Assembly: GCA_902651635.1 (NCBI GenBank) | Contig: CACRSC010000110.1 | Coordinates: 162,412-226,411 of the forward strand | DNA: 64,000 nucleotides | Direction: 5' to 3' | Origin: Mastigamoeba balamuthi | Lineage: Eukaryota; Evosea; Mastigamoebida; Mastigamoebidae | The notes under the pieces: generated by a model | Databases searched by the model: none | What the model saw: the letters and a program-made list of their open reading frames with translations, nothing else | What the model was told of the DNA's origin: nothing | Part shown: positions 22,183 to 33,117 of the stretch, piece after piece | Numbering within the stretch: position 1 is the first letter of the stretch | Layout of the letters: each line of letters starts with the position of its first letter | Position numbers and translations under genes: made by a program

Positions 22183-23911
22183 ATGCTGGGAGGGTTGACG
22201 CTCTCGGAGGACATGGAGCCCGAGAAGAGGGCCGCCAAGTACAACGACCTCGCCAACGCCGCGTTCCGGACGGCGCCGCGCATGTGGGACCAGGCCATCA
22301 CGTGGTACACCGCGGCCATCAAGGAGAACCTGCCCGACAAGACCAAGACCTCCACCTACTACTGCAACCGCGCCGCCATCCAGTTCAAGCGCGGTGCGTG
22401 GCCGTGGCCGCACGTATCCGCGGGCGGGGCCGTCCTCTAGCGGACGCGGGGGGGCTGCATAAATGTGAAGTGGGGGTTTAGCTCACTTGGTAGAGCACTC
22501 CCTTGGCATGGGAGAGGCACGGGGATCGAAGCCCCGAACCTCCAAATTTTCTTTTTCTCCGTATTGACCGAACACACTTGATTCAATTCAGAGAACTACG
22601 GATACGTACTGGAGGACTGCAACGAGGCGATCAAATTGGACCCCGGCAACGTCAAGGCGTACTGGAGAGCGGCCAGGGCGCACCTGAAGCTCGGGCGGCC
22701 CCCGCAGGCCCTCGCGCTGCTCGACCGCTGCCTCAACAACGCGCCTGCCGACGCCGACCTCTCCGAGGTCCGCAAGCTGCGCCTCGAGTGCGCCGAGGCC
22801 GCCAGCACCCGGTCCCCGCTGCTCGCCCGCATCCCCAGCAGGCTCCGGATCCTCCGCGGCGACGCTGTGCGTGCTCTCCGCGAGCACTCGTCCGACACGC
22901 ACGTCGTCGGCGCTTCTTGCCGCCCCGTCGACGCGCTCGCAGCCGCCCTGGTCCCCGCCTCCGTGTCGCCTTGCTGGCTCGGCGTCCTGAGCGCGCTGCT
23001 GTCGCTCGGCCTGCTCGCGGCCACCGCCCTGGCCGCCGGCGGTCCGCGCGCCTCGTCGTTGTCCCCGGGCGGCGTCGCCAGCGCGTCGGCCGTCGCTGCC
23101 AGCGCGGCGCTCGCGCTGCTGCAGACGGCGCACTCGAGGCGCACGCGGGCCGCCTCGGCGGCCTCGCAGTACACGAGCTACGTGCTCGACTCGCTGGCCG
23201 CGGCCCTGGCGACCGCGAGCGCCGTGCTCTACAGCGGGACGGCGTCCTCTCTGGCCGTGGCCGCTGCCCTGCCGCTGCTGCCCGGGTCCTTGGCCCTCTT
23301 CGCGTGCTCGTCGCCGTCCAAGCGCGTGGCCTCGCTCTTCTGCGTCGCGCTCCCCGCGGGCATCGCCTCTGGCTTCCTCTAGTGCGCCCCTCCCCCCTGT
23401 CGGTGGCCGCTGCGACGTCTGTCTGACCCGAGCGAACAGTCCGCGGGCGTTCGAGTACGTCGCCTGCGGCCTCGCAGCCCTCGGCGTCGCCGCCATGTGG
23501 AGGTGCACGGCCCGCGGGGCCAGGAGGCCGCTCGCCTACCACCTCGCCGCCAAGGCCCTCTGCTCCGCCGTGCTCGCCGCCGCCCTGTGGCGCTGCCGCC
23601 CGAGCCCAACAAGCTCCGCTGCGCTTCTCGTCCTCATCTCAACGGCCGCCAACGCCCACGGCTCCTGCGCCTTCGTGCTCGGCCGCATGTGCGGCAGGGC
23701 GGGGCCGACGCTGACGGCGCAGCACGCGCTGGTGCTGGCGCTCGCGGGGCTCGCGTGGGCTGGCGCGGTGTCGACTGCGGGCCTGTGGCTGCTGCCGGCG
23801 CTGGCGGCCGCGTCTGCGGTGGCCTGCGCCGTCTTCGCGGCCCAGTCGTGCTTCGAGGTGGCCCAGGAGCTCTTCACCAACCCCTTCTGGTTCAGCGCGG
23901 CGAGCAAGTGA
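22183..23911 (+). CDS. TTC4-like TPR domain fused to polytopic membrane domain
   Basis: Model: 22183..22393, 22592..23381, 23440..23911; 490 residues. Residues 1-115 are TPRs resembling the HSP90 co-chaperone TTC4/Cns1, with motifs YCNRAAIQFKRENYGYVLEDCNEAI and LDPGNVKAYWRAARAHLKLG. From about residue 165 to the end the protein is a series of perhaps eight Ala/Leu-rich hydrophobic segments with short polar loops. I do not recognise the membrane part. Position 23380 reads TAG, but the donor GTGCGC starts at its last base and splicing turns the codon into TAT with a well-phased third exon, so the gene continues. The ATG at 22183 is the only one before the TPR region. A tRNA gene occupies intron 1. 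The membrane segments suggest an anchored HSP70/HSP90 adaptor; that is inference. Confidence 0.8.
22472..22544 (+). tRNA. tRNA-Ala, anticodon GGC, within an intron
   Basis: A complete cloverleaf of 73 nt: acceptor GGGGGTT pairing with AACCTCC, with the G3-U70 wobble that marks tRNA-Ala; D arm GCTC-ACTTGGTA-GAGC; anticodon stem CTCCC/GGGAG with loop TTGGCAT, anticodon GGC at 22505-22507; T arm CGGGG-ATCGAAG-CCCCG; discriminator A. The body resembles eukaryotic cytosolic tRNA-Ala, but most eukaryotes read GCC/GCU with AGC (inosine) instead of GGC. It lies on the same strand as its host gene inside intron 1 (22394-22591). No intron or encoded CCA is seen. Confidence 0.85.
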
Positions 23912-24106
23912 CGCAACACGCTGAGAGTGTGTCGGTTTTTTTCCTCTGTGCTGCGCAGTGCAGTGTCTCTTGTTCCGCGATCTGCGGGCCGGTGTCCGCT
24001 GGCGCTGTTCTGGGACATTTCTCGAACTCTCGGACAAGATTTCCGTCCAGTTTGAAAAAGTGAACGGGGGTCGTGGAAAAGAATCTCTCCATAATTACCC
24101 TCCCCG

Positions 24107-27100
24107 ATGGCTACGGCGATGACCGCGCGTGTGAGCCTCTCGGGTGCGATCTGAGTCGCACCCCCCTGTGGTCCCTCAGCTCACCTCCACGTCTGCCCAC
24201 TCGCGCGTGGGCCTGTTGGCCTGGGCGTGTGCTTCTGGATGGGCTCTGGCCAGTGGGCAGGTGCGAGATCGCGAGCAGGGACCGCGAGCTCGCGGGGCAG
24301 GTGACCGTCCACGTGCGCGACAAGCAGATCGGCCTCTCCAAGCGGTTCAAATCCGACGCGTGAGCCAGCTCGGCGCCCTGCCCTCCCTCGGGCCTGGGGC
24401 TTTGGGATCGTCTGCAGCATTCCTCACGCGGGAAGGGCAGGACGGTGTCGTTCGAGAAGAAGGACGGCAAGTTCACGGCGTGGCTCGGAGAGACCCTGAT
24501 CTCGTTCGCTGATTCTCCCCGATTGCCATCGATTGATTTCGGCACCCTTGAAATCTTGTGATTCTAATCATTACGGGGAAATGCCTGCGTCACCCTACAG
24601 GGACCTGCCCCTGAGCGCGAAGCTGAGCGTCCAGCTGTGGAAGAAGGCTGCCTTCTACGCCACAAAGATCGGGAGCGTCGCTGTCCTGATCAGGTGTGCT
24701 GGCCCTCTGGCCCCCCTGGCTGTGCTGTGCTGTGTCTGACAGCAAGCGGGGGGCTGCAGGGAGTGTCTGCTCAGAGGCCCCGGGGAGTCTGTCCTGCCCC
24801 TCATCACCAAGAAGCTGGGGTACTCGGGCCACATCGCCCTGGCCGTCGAGGTCTCCGTGGACCCCACCACGTGTGCGCAGACCCCCAGAGGGTGTTCCAG
24901 TGCAATTGAATCGGGACATTCCCAATTCCCGCAGACCAATTCGTCGTCGAGGAGGCGCAGGCCGAGACACAGCAGCCCCACGTAACTGCTCGCCCACCAG
25001 GGGCACAGACTCCCCCCCCCTCTGACTCGCACCCCCCGACAGAGTATAGTTGCCGCAGCGGTGGCAGAGGCACCCAAGCCCGTGCAGCCCGCAGCCGTGT
25101 CTGGCGTCGACGAGAGCACGATGACGGACCCTCTCCCAGGCCCTGAGCCCGAGCGCGCGCACGTGCCGGTGCCCCTCTCGCCAAAGCGGCGCACCCGCAA
25201 GACGCGCGGGCGGGCCGTGTCGTCTGTCAGCGCGAGCATGGCGATGCAGGCGATGCAGGCCGTCCCGGACTTGGGAAAGGAGGTCGAGGCACTGCTGCGG
25301 CGAATGCACTCTACGTGGAACGTGGAGTCGCGGGACTTCCTGCAGATCACGTCGTTCGTGGGCGCGGGACCCGAGCAGAAGCTCGCGTTCACACGGATGG
25401 AAGGCACGCCCACGCTGCTTGGTCTCTACGCTCAAGTCTTCGCTGCACAGGAGTCAACACGTTGCTCGAGCTGCTGGGGTTCTACTGCTACAAGGCGGCG
25501 TCGTCGAGGGCCGAGGAGGGCGACCTCTTTGTGATTGTGCAGATCGCGTCGATTCTAGAGAGCCTGCTGGGCGTGCAGAGCATCGCCGAGAGCCTTCTCA
25601 AGCCGCTATCGCCCAACGTGTGTGCGGTGGTGCGGGCGATGCCGTTTGTGCCGCACGACCACATCCACATCCTGTTCGGCTGGGTCCACATGCTGTTCGC
25701 GATGGGTGACCCAAACTCCGAGGGGCCCATCGCCCAAGTCACGTGCGCCATAGCGCGCAGTGTGCGGGAACATGAGAGCTCACACGGAGCACAGGACAAC
25801 GAACAACGAGAGGAAGGTGCTCACAGTGTCGATAATGAACGAGATGAACCTCAAGGTGCACGGGATCATGTACGACGCCATCTCCGAAGTCGACGAGAAC
25901 GCTCAGGCACGCAACGCAGCTCTCTCATCTGTCGTCACCACAGTGGCTTCTGACATCCCCCGCATTCAGCTCTCGTGCTTGAAGCTCATCCACTCGATGA
26001 TCGAGGCCCAGGACACGCCTGAGGATAGGAAGGCGGTAAGAGACCACTACGCCCACGACGGCATCAACTTGGCGAACATTATGGTCAGTCTCTTCTGCCC
26101 TACCAGTTCTGATAGCAGCAATGCAGGAACTTGTCCCAAAAGAGAGCCCTCCTTCTGTCATCGAAATGGCCAAGAAGATCCACGAGTCCTGGGCGAACGA
26201 TGCCGCCACTGTACCCACTTGAAACGGCTGCGGCACCAGAATAACACAGCGACAGGTCGAGGTCGACCAAGAGCTGGTGGAGGTCCTCAAAGTGATGATT
26301 GCCAAGGGGCAGGACGCCATGTGCGTGAACGAACTCAGCGATTTCCTTCAGAAGCTCTCGGCGAGTGCTTTCTTTTCGGGCAAGTGCGGACTCCACAAGG
26401 CCTGTGTGCCGCCCACGACTGACAGCAACGCAAAGGCTGCACCAGATGAACCAGCTGCTCACGCATGGCAACGCAGAGCTGGGAAAGGCGGTCCACCTCG
26501 TGGTCACCTCGGAGGAGACGCAGACAGACGCCGCCGCCTTCTCACCCGGGCCGGCAGAAGGGAACGAGCAGCTCGCGACTCTGCTGCCGGTCTCGTCCAG
26601 GGGAGAGGACCAGCGCCAGGCGCCCTGGAGGCAGAGCAGGTCGCGGTCGGGCTCGGCAGCGGATGCCAGCGAGGCGGCACGGAACGAGAGCGACCAGGGG
26701 CTCTCGGACGCGTCGCCCGGCCTCGGCCCAGAGGATTCCCCGAGGTCGCCCGCTCAGCACAAGAACGGGGCGCAATCGCCCGACTGCGACGTGCCAGACA
26801 CCCTCAGGCGCATCATCGACGACATCCTGCGACCTCCCCCGAGTCTGACCCCTTCCGCGGACGCGGTTGCTGTCTCTGGCGGGCCGCCGATGCCGCCGCC
26901 TCCGCCGCCGGCGCCGGGAGCGATTCCGCCGCCGCCCATGCCCAGCGCGGGACTGGGCACGCCGAAGATACCGCGCGTGGTGCCGCTCAAGATCGACAGG
27001 CTGATGGCGGACCAGGTGGACCGCACCGTGTACCGCGACCTGGGCTCGATATCGCCCAAGGTGGACCGCGAGGTCATACGGACGCTCTTCACACCGAGGA

Positions 27101-29069
27101 AAAAGACGCGCACAGCCTCGGGTATCGACGCAGCACACTGCACCGCGGCGCTGACGAGCCTCCTCCCCCTGCAGCCAAGGCGGCGGAGCAGAACAAGGTG
27201 GAGGTCGTGTACTGCCTGGGGCACCAGCGGCGCCAGAACATCGACATGTTCCTCAAGAAGAACAACATCGATGCCACCACTCTGCGCGACCAGCTGCTCG
27301 ACCCGCCGCTGCAGCCCCGCGCCGAGGACGCCGAGATCTTCGAGAGGCTCGCAGACCTGCTGACGCTGCGGACCTCCAAGGACGACAAGGACGCGGACCC
27401 GGACAGGGAGGAGAAGCAGATGCGGGCGTTCGAGCCCAAGGTGAGTCACCCAGCGACCGCAGGGCCCTCGGACTCACACGGGCCCACGCGCCAGAGCTCC
27501 TTCTCCAAGCCCGAGAAGTTTGTGTGGGAGCTGTACCAGATACCCCGGGTGCGGCAGAAGCTGGTCGGGGTGGGCCTGCGGGCAGCCGCGCAGGGGCTGT
27601 TCGACACGGCGGCCGACGACACGGCAGTGATCAACAGCGCTCTGGACATGCTGGGAGAGCCCCCCTTCAAGAAGATGATGGCTGTGAGTACCTTCGGCAA
27701 CAAAGAAGCGCCTGTGCCCTCCCGAGCTCACGCAAACGTCGGGGTCACACAGTACGTGCTCGAGGTGACCAGAGAGGTCGGCAAGGGAACCGCGTGGGAA
27801 AGAACAGCCGGACTGTCTTTGTCGACGCTGAGCGACGTGAGAACATCCCCCATTCGCCGGACCACTGACCGTGTGCGCCAACCAGGCCATCAGCACGAAG
27901 TTGCAGAGCCCCACAGAGTCGTACAAGACGCTGGGGGACTACCTCGTGAGCCAGTGGCAGGAGAACGAGCCCGAGGTGCTGCCCTTCACCAAGGAGCTGC
28001 TGGAGAAGGCCAACGCGGCCCTCGAGGCCATGAAGAGGTTCGAGATGGTCTTCCCGCAGGCGCTCGAGTGCCTCTTCAAGATACACCGCATCGCCGAGAG
28101 CTGCGTCGAGCCCGTCGAGGAGCGCTACAAGCGCGCGATGGCGCACTTTGTCGACAACCTCGTCCAGCAGCTCTACAAGTACGCCGGGTGCCTCGACGAC
28201 ATCGACGCCAAGATCGTCCGCCTCGGCGACAACGTGGTACTCTGAACTCTTCCCCTCGGACCGGGACTGTCGGTGGGCTGATGGGGGCGGGCGCGATGCG
28301 CAGGCGGAGCCGCAGCAGTGCACGCCGATGAAGAGGGCCATGGAGGAGTTCTGGCTCAGAGTGGCGGTGCCCGACAGCAAGAAGGCGGACCTCAACAGCC
28401 GCATACAGCGCGACTTCCTGCGCTACACGATGCTCTTCACCGTCAAGTCCTTCCTCGTCGCCGTCCGCATGACCGCCGACCGCAACGAGACCCGCTCGCG
28501 CGACCGCAAGATGCGCGAGATCCGCATGCAGAACAGGGCTTCGCGGAAGATCAAGCCACCGACAGCGGCCAAGCAGGATGACGGCATGGCGCTGCTCTCG
28601 CAGGCACGGGTCCACACACGGCTGGACGGCCCAGCTGGCTCACTCCTTACCGGCTGCGCTGCTGCAGATGGTGGGGAGCGCGGACAGCAAGATGAACAAC
28701 GTGGCCGGGGAGGCCAAGCAGCAGCAGCAGCAGCAGCAGCCGGCAGCGCAGCAGGCGCAGAAGCCCGTGCTCATGCGGAGGAGGACGGGGGCGCTGGGGC
28801 TGCTGGAGAGGGCGCTGCCCGGGCGGTCGTCCAAGGGGGCCTCGCTGATCCAGCTGCGGCCGCAGAGGCCCTCGGGGTTCGAGCTGGTCAACGGGCTGGC
28901 GCTGTCGGGGAGGATGCCCGTGGCGCCCGCCGAGTCGCCCACGCACCGCAGGCACCTCTCGGCCTCGGGGTCCGAACGCGTGGCCCCCACGGCCCTGACG
29001 CAGATGTCGGAGGAGCTGAGCAGGATGCGCCGCCGCGAGGCCCGAGCCGCGGGCGCCGCACAGCCGTAG
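24107..29069 (+). CDS. Diaphanous-type formin with C2-like N-terminus
   Basis: Actin nucleator of about 1310 residues in 18 exons: 24107..24143, 24254..24359, 24441..24503, 24601..24693, 24760..24899, 24935..24981, 25043..25421, 25451..25742, 25795..26083, 26127..26210, 26256..26364, 26426..27121, 27175..27440, 27495..27683, 27753..27836, 27886..28236, 28304..28609, 28668..29069. All phases agree. Residues 1-150 look like a C2 domain. The GBD/FH3 region (about 190-545) includes LLELLGFYCYK and VHGIMYDAI. FH1 is short (about 698-725: PPMPPPPPP, IPPPPMP). FH2 follows to about 1177, with LGHQRRQNIDMFLKK, FVWELYQIPRV, FKKMMAYVLEVTREVGK and a GL-L-TL segment at the places expected. A polyGln and basic tail could carry a DAD. 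Exons 1-6 are the least certain; intron 5 would be only 35 nt. The last exon was copied to 31217-31629. Confidence 0.85.
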
Positions 29070-29461
29070 AAGGGCCGGTGGCGTCACCGCAGAAGCGTAC
29101 AACTCTGTCCTTTGCTGCTGCTTTGGCTGTTCTATTTTTGGGGGTCCGGGTATTCAGTGCTGAAACTCGGGCATTCACCACGTTGCCCAGCCCCCGTCCC
29201 CCGATTAGAGAGAGCGCAGGGCTCTCCGTTGGTTGCTTACGCGAAGCCTCTGAAGGGCAATGGGCAGCCACATGGCTGCTGTATGCATCTCCGAAGGAAC
29301 GGGAAGTCACTTCCCGAGGATTGCTCTGCTTTTCCGAGTAATGCATGGCGATGCTGAGGGTTCGGTTACCGAGCGGACGTGCGACATTTAACGGCGGGAT
29401 CTCGTACTCGTGGGGTCCATTCTCCAAGAGTCCTGAGAGAGCCACACTACCGCTAAGCGAA
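29070..29461. other. Promoter region of cysteine protease A
   Basis: About 390 bp between the formin stop and the protease A start. It matches 31630-32029 in blocks, as part of the tandem duplication. No separate gene seen. Confidence 0.6.
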
Positions 29462-30570
29462 ATGCAGACAACCATCGTCGTGCTGATAGCGGGCACCATA
29501 ATCTGGACACTCGGCACCGTCGCTGAGGGCACGAACCCGAGCATGGCCGACTTCCGAGCGTGGGCCCTGAGGCACGGCAGGCAATACACTGCCGCGGAGG
29601 AAGAGCGCAGGTACCAGACGTGGTCTGCTGCCGCCACTCTGGTCTCCGAGCTCAACAGGGGCGGGGCCAACGGGGCCCAGTTCTCTCTCAACGGGCCCTG
29701 GGCCGACCTGACCCCAGCCGAGTTCCGCCGCACGGTGTTGACGACCATCGCGCACACCGAGGAGAGCAGTTCCGCGACTCAGCCAGGGAAGAGGGCCCCC
29801 AGTGCGCTCTCCATTTCTGAGAGTTTTGGCGTCTGACATAACCACCGAAGTGGTGGTCCCCGATTCAATGGACCTGCGGGCGTACTTCCCTCCCATCAAG
29901 AACCAAGGGAAGTGCGGGTCCTGCTGGGTGAGTTGTCTCTCTGTGGGGTGTGCGCCTGACCCGCTGGCCGCAGGCCTTCGCCGCTGCTGGGACCGCCGAG
30001 GGCTCGTGGAACATGAAGCACTCGCCGAACGTCCTCAGCCTCTCGGAGCAGCAGCTCGTGAGCTGCGACCACCTCTACGCTTACGGATGCAGTGGCGGCG
30101 ACCCGTACTACGCGTTGGTGTGGATAATGAGGCTCAACCGCGGTGGCCTCACTGGCACCGCGGACTTCCCCTACACATCGGGCCTGCTGGGCTCGGTTCC
30201 CCCGTGCCCCAAGAGGCTGGTGAACCGTGCGCGATTCACCGCGGCCGTGTACCTCGGGACAGTTCTGTCAGACCTCAGCGTGATGTCGTACATGGTTCAG
30301 TATGGCCCTATCTCGGTCGCAGTCTCGGCAGATCAGTTCCAGCTTTACCATTCTGGCATACTCGATACTTCGCTGTGCGGCAACACTGAGGCGGCACTGA
30401 ACCACGCTGTGGTGCTTGTGGGATACGGAACGGACAGCACGACGGGCACGCAGTACTGGATCGTGCGCAACTCATGGGGGACACTCTGGGGAGAGTCGGG
30501 CTACATCAGGGTCGTCAGGGGAAAGAACATGTGCGGCATCAACCTCATGCTCAGCACCATCGTGGCATAG
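29462..30570 (+). CDS. Papain-like cysteine protease A
   Basis: Peptidase C1A of 337 residues. Model: 29462..29801, 29851..29927, 29974..30570. The signal sequence begins MQTTIVVLIAGTIIWTLG. The prodomain has FRAWALRHGRQYTAAEE and WADLTPAEF. The active site is QGKCGSCWAFAAAG, split by an intron right after the Trp; His is in LNHAVVLVGYG and Asn in VRNSWGTLWGESGYIR. It is a compact secreted or lysosomal cathepsin-like enzyme without a C-terminal extension. Unlike paralog B, this copy needs an extra 49-nt intron (29802-29850, donor GTGCGC, acceptor ACCGAAG) to keep frame between prodomain and mature enzyme; otherwise it would be frameshifted. It is the left product of the tandem duplication at 28651-33960. 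Confidence 0.82.
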
Positions 30571-30903
30571 AGCACCTGCGAGAGGGCAGTCAACGCACTT
30601 GTATCATCATAGAACACACTCCACAACCGCAAACCCATTGTCTTGCAAAAAGCACCTGCCCCACTGTCCTCTGCACTCAAATTCCCACACAGTCCCAATT
30701 GGATGCTTAATGATCCGAATAAAGTTGGACATTGATCTTTCAGAAAAGTAGCTTGATGTTCCAAATTTGCATGTCCATGATCACTTGCCCTGCTGCCATT
30801 TGCATTGGATCGCTGTTGCCAAAGAAACGGGATTGCTCCGAGTGATGATCATTTGTGTTGATTCGTGTCGGGGTTAGGCGGTAGCAGCCTCGATAGCAAC
30901 TGA
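30571..30903. other. Intergenic gap between protease A and decarboxylase remnant
   Basis: The 3' flank of protease A, AT-richer than the genes. No gene or RNA seen. Confidence 0.5.
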
Positions 30904-31205
30904 AATGGCAACAAAGGTGAGCATCGGGCAGTTTGTTCTGCAGCGCCTCCACGAGGCGGGCATTGTGTTTGCGTTCGGCGTGCCTGGTGATGCCAGGGGC
31001 CAGAGGGGGATCACATCCCCGTGATCACCACCAGCAAAGGAAGGGAGTTCCTTCTCCAACATCTGGACACCACCAGACTATCGCAAATACATCATCGTTC
31101 CTTGAGTTCCCCCATTCTCATTGGGGCTCCCACCCCCACTCCACGCAAACTGGCATCACTGGGACTACGTCATCCGGCTGTTCGAGGTCGCCCAGCAGTG
31201 CCACA
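30904..31205 (+). pseudogene. 5' fragment of pyruvate decarboxylase gene
   Basis: From ATGGCAACAAAGGTGAGC onward this matches the start of the intact decarboxylase gene at 33797 (KVSIGQFVLQRLHEAGIVFAFGVPGD against KVSVGQYVLQRLHEAGAVYAFGVPGD). About 170 bp of unrelated sequence (roughly 30991-31160) interrupts it after the GVPGD codons; the match then resumes (YVIRLFEVAQQCHTA) and stops at the duplication junction. The insert contains the short inverted repeat GATCAC-ATCCCC-GTGATC. It is not a working gene: everything after the first exon is missing. Confidence 0.8.
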
Positions 31206-31216
31206 CCGCGTCCAGA

Positions 31217-31629
31217 CGGCTGTGCTGCTACAGGTAGTGGCGAGCGCGGACAGCAAGATGAACAACGGGGCCGGGGAGGCCAAGCAGCAGCAGCAGCAGC
31301 CGGCAGCGCAGCAGGCGCAGAAGCCCGTGCTCATGCGGAGGAGGACGGGGGCGCTGGGGCTGCTGGAGAGGGCGCTGCCCGGGCGGTCGTCCAAGGGGGC
31401 CTCGCTGATCCAGCTGCGGCCGCAGAGGCCCTCGGGGTTCGAGCTGGTCAACGGGCTGGCGCTGTCGGGGAGGATGCCCGTGGCGCCCGCCGAGTCGCCC
31501 ACGCACCGCAGGCACCTCTCGGCCTCGGGGTCCGAACGCGTGGCCCCCACGGCCCTGACGCAGATGTCGGAGGAGCTGAGCAGGATGCGCCGCCGCGAGG
31601 CCCGAGCCGCGGGCGCCGCACATCCGTAG
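31217..31629 (+). pseudogene. Duplicated last exon of the formin gene
   Basis: This nearly exact copy of formin exon 18 starts in the preceding intron (homology from about 28651) and includes the stop codon. It has fewer CAG repeats in the polyGln tract. It lacks all upstream exons and any start, and it directly follows the decarboxylase fragment, marking the internal junction of the tandem duplication. The open frame has survived, which argues for a young event. Confidence 0.85.
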
Positions 31630-32029
31630 AAGGGTCGGTGGCGTCACCGCAGAAGCGTGCAACTCTGTCCTTTGCTGCTGCTTTGGCTGTGCTATTTTGG
31701 GGGTCCCTGGAATTCCGTGGTATAGCAGCAGCTGGCATAGCGAAGCCCCTCTCAGAACGAGCGCGGAGGCAGTAGTCCCTTGGCTGCTTGACGCGGTGCC
31801 ATTGGGGGACAGCGGCAGCCATGGCTGCTGAAAAGTAGCTTCGGAAACGAACATCAAGTCACATCCTGAGTACATCGGCTCTCTCGCCCTGCATTTCCGA
31901 GTATTGCACGGTGATGCAGAGAGTGCGGGGTGCCGTGCGGACATGCGACATTTAAGGGCGGTATCTGATGCCCCTTTGGGCCACTTCTCCAAGCGTTCTC
32001 AGAGTGGACACGTAGAGCCAAGCGAGAGG
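31630..32029. other. Promoter region of cysteine protease B
   Basis: Duplicated counterpart of 29070-29461, with scattered substitutions and small indels. No separate gene seen. Confidence 0.6.
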
Positions 32030-33117
32030 ATGACTACCAGTGTCCTTGTGGTCTGCACAATGTGTGCCCTCGTCCTCGCGGCCGAGGGCACGAGCCCAAG
32101 CATGGCCGACTTCCGAGCGTGGGCCCAGAGGCACGGCAGGCAATACACTGCCGCAGAGGAGGCCCACAGGTACCAGACGTGGTCTGCTGCCGCCACGCTG
32201 GTCTCCGAGCTCAACAGGGGCGGGGCCAACGGGGCCCAGTTCTCTCTCAACGGGCCCTGGGCAGACCTGACCCCCGCCGAGTTCCGCCGCACGGTGTTGA
32301 CTAGCTTCTCCCACACCGCCGAGAGCAGCACCGAGGCTCCGCCAGGGAAGAGGGCCCCCACCGAGCTGGGGGTTTCGTCCTCTGCCCTGTCCTCCTCGGA
32401 GGCCCCCAAAACACTGGACCTGCGGTCGTGGTTTCCTCCCATCAAGAACCAAGGGAAGTGCGGGTCCTGTTGGGTGCGCCTCCTCTCTGGAGGGAGGGTG
32501 TGTGCCTTACACACTGACCGCAGGCATTCGCTGCTGCTGGGGTAGCTGAGGGCGCGTGGTACAAGGCGACCTCGACCGTCGTCAGCCTCTCGGAGCAGCA
32601 GCTCGTGAGCTGCGATCGGCTCTACGCCTACGGGTGCAACGGCGGCGACCCGTTCTACGCGTTGGTGTGGATACTGAACCGCAATCGCGGTGTGCTCGCT
32701 GGCACTGCGGACTTCCCTTACACGTCAGGTCAGAGGGGGGTGGTGCCCCCGTGCCCCAAGCGGCTGCCGAGCCGTGCGCAATTCACTTCAGCCGTGTACA
32801 TGGGGACAGTGCCGTCGGACAACGACGTGATGTCGTACATGGCGCGGTACGGCCCCATCTCAGTCGCAGTTGCGGCGGATCAGTTCCAGTACTACACGTC
32901 CGGCGTGCTCGATTCGGATCAGTGCTCCAATTCTGAGTCGGCACTGAACCACGCGGTGGTATTGGTGGGCTACGGGACGGATAGTACGACGGGCAAGGAG
33001 TACTGGATGGTGCGCAACTCGTGGGGGACACTCTGGGGAGAGTCTGGCTACATCAGGGTCGCCAGGGGGAAGAACATGTGCGGCATCAACCTCATGCTCA
33101 GCACCATCGTGGCGTAA
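32030..33117 (+). CDS. Papain-like cysteine protease B
   Basis: Peptidase C1A of 345 residues. Model: 32030..32473, 32524..33117. Signal sequence MTTSVLVVCTMCALVLA; prodomain FRAWAQRHGRQYTAAEE and WADLTPAEF; active site QGKCGSCWAFAAAG with the intron after Trp; His in LNHAVVLVGYG; Asn in VRNSWG. It is closely similar to protease A but has a longer, continuous Ser-rich connector between prodomain and mature enzyme, with no intron there. It is the right-hand product of the tandem duplication, and the intact decarboxylase gene follows it. Confidence 0.87.

Noticed and set aside
23380-23382. TAG as the end of the TPR membrane gene
   Set aside because: A GTGCGC donor starts at the G of TAG, and the third exon joins in the right phase with more of the same membrane segments.
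24073-24106. Upstream extension of the formin start
   Set aside because: It lacks an ATG in frame; the ATG at 24107 opens the first well-phased exon.
30904-31629. Retroposed copies of formin and decarboxylase
   Set aside because: The fragments keep genomic order with the protease and carry intron sequence (formin homology begins upstream of the exon), so tandem duplication explains them better.
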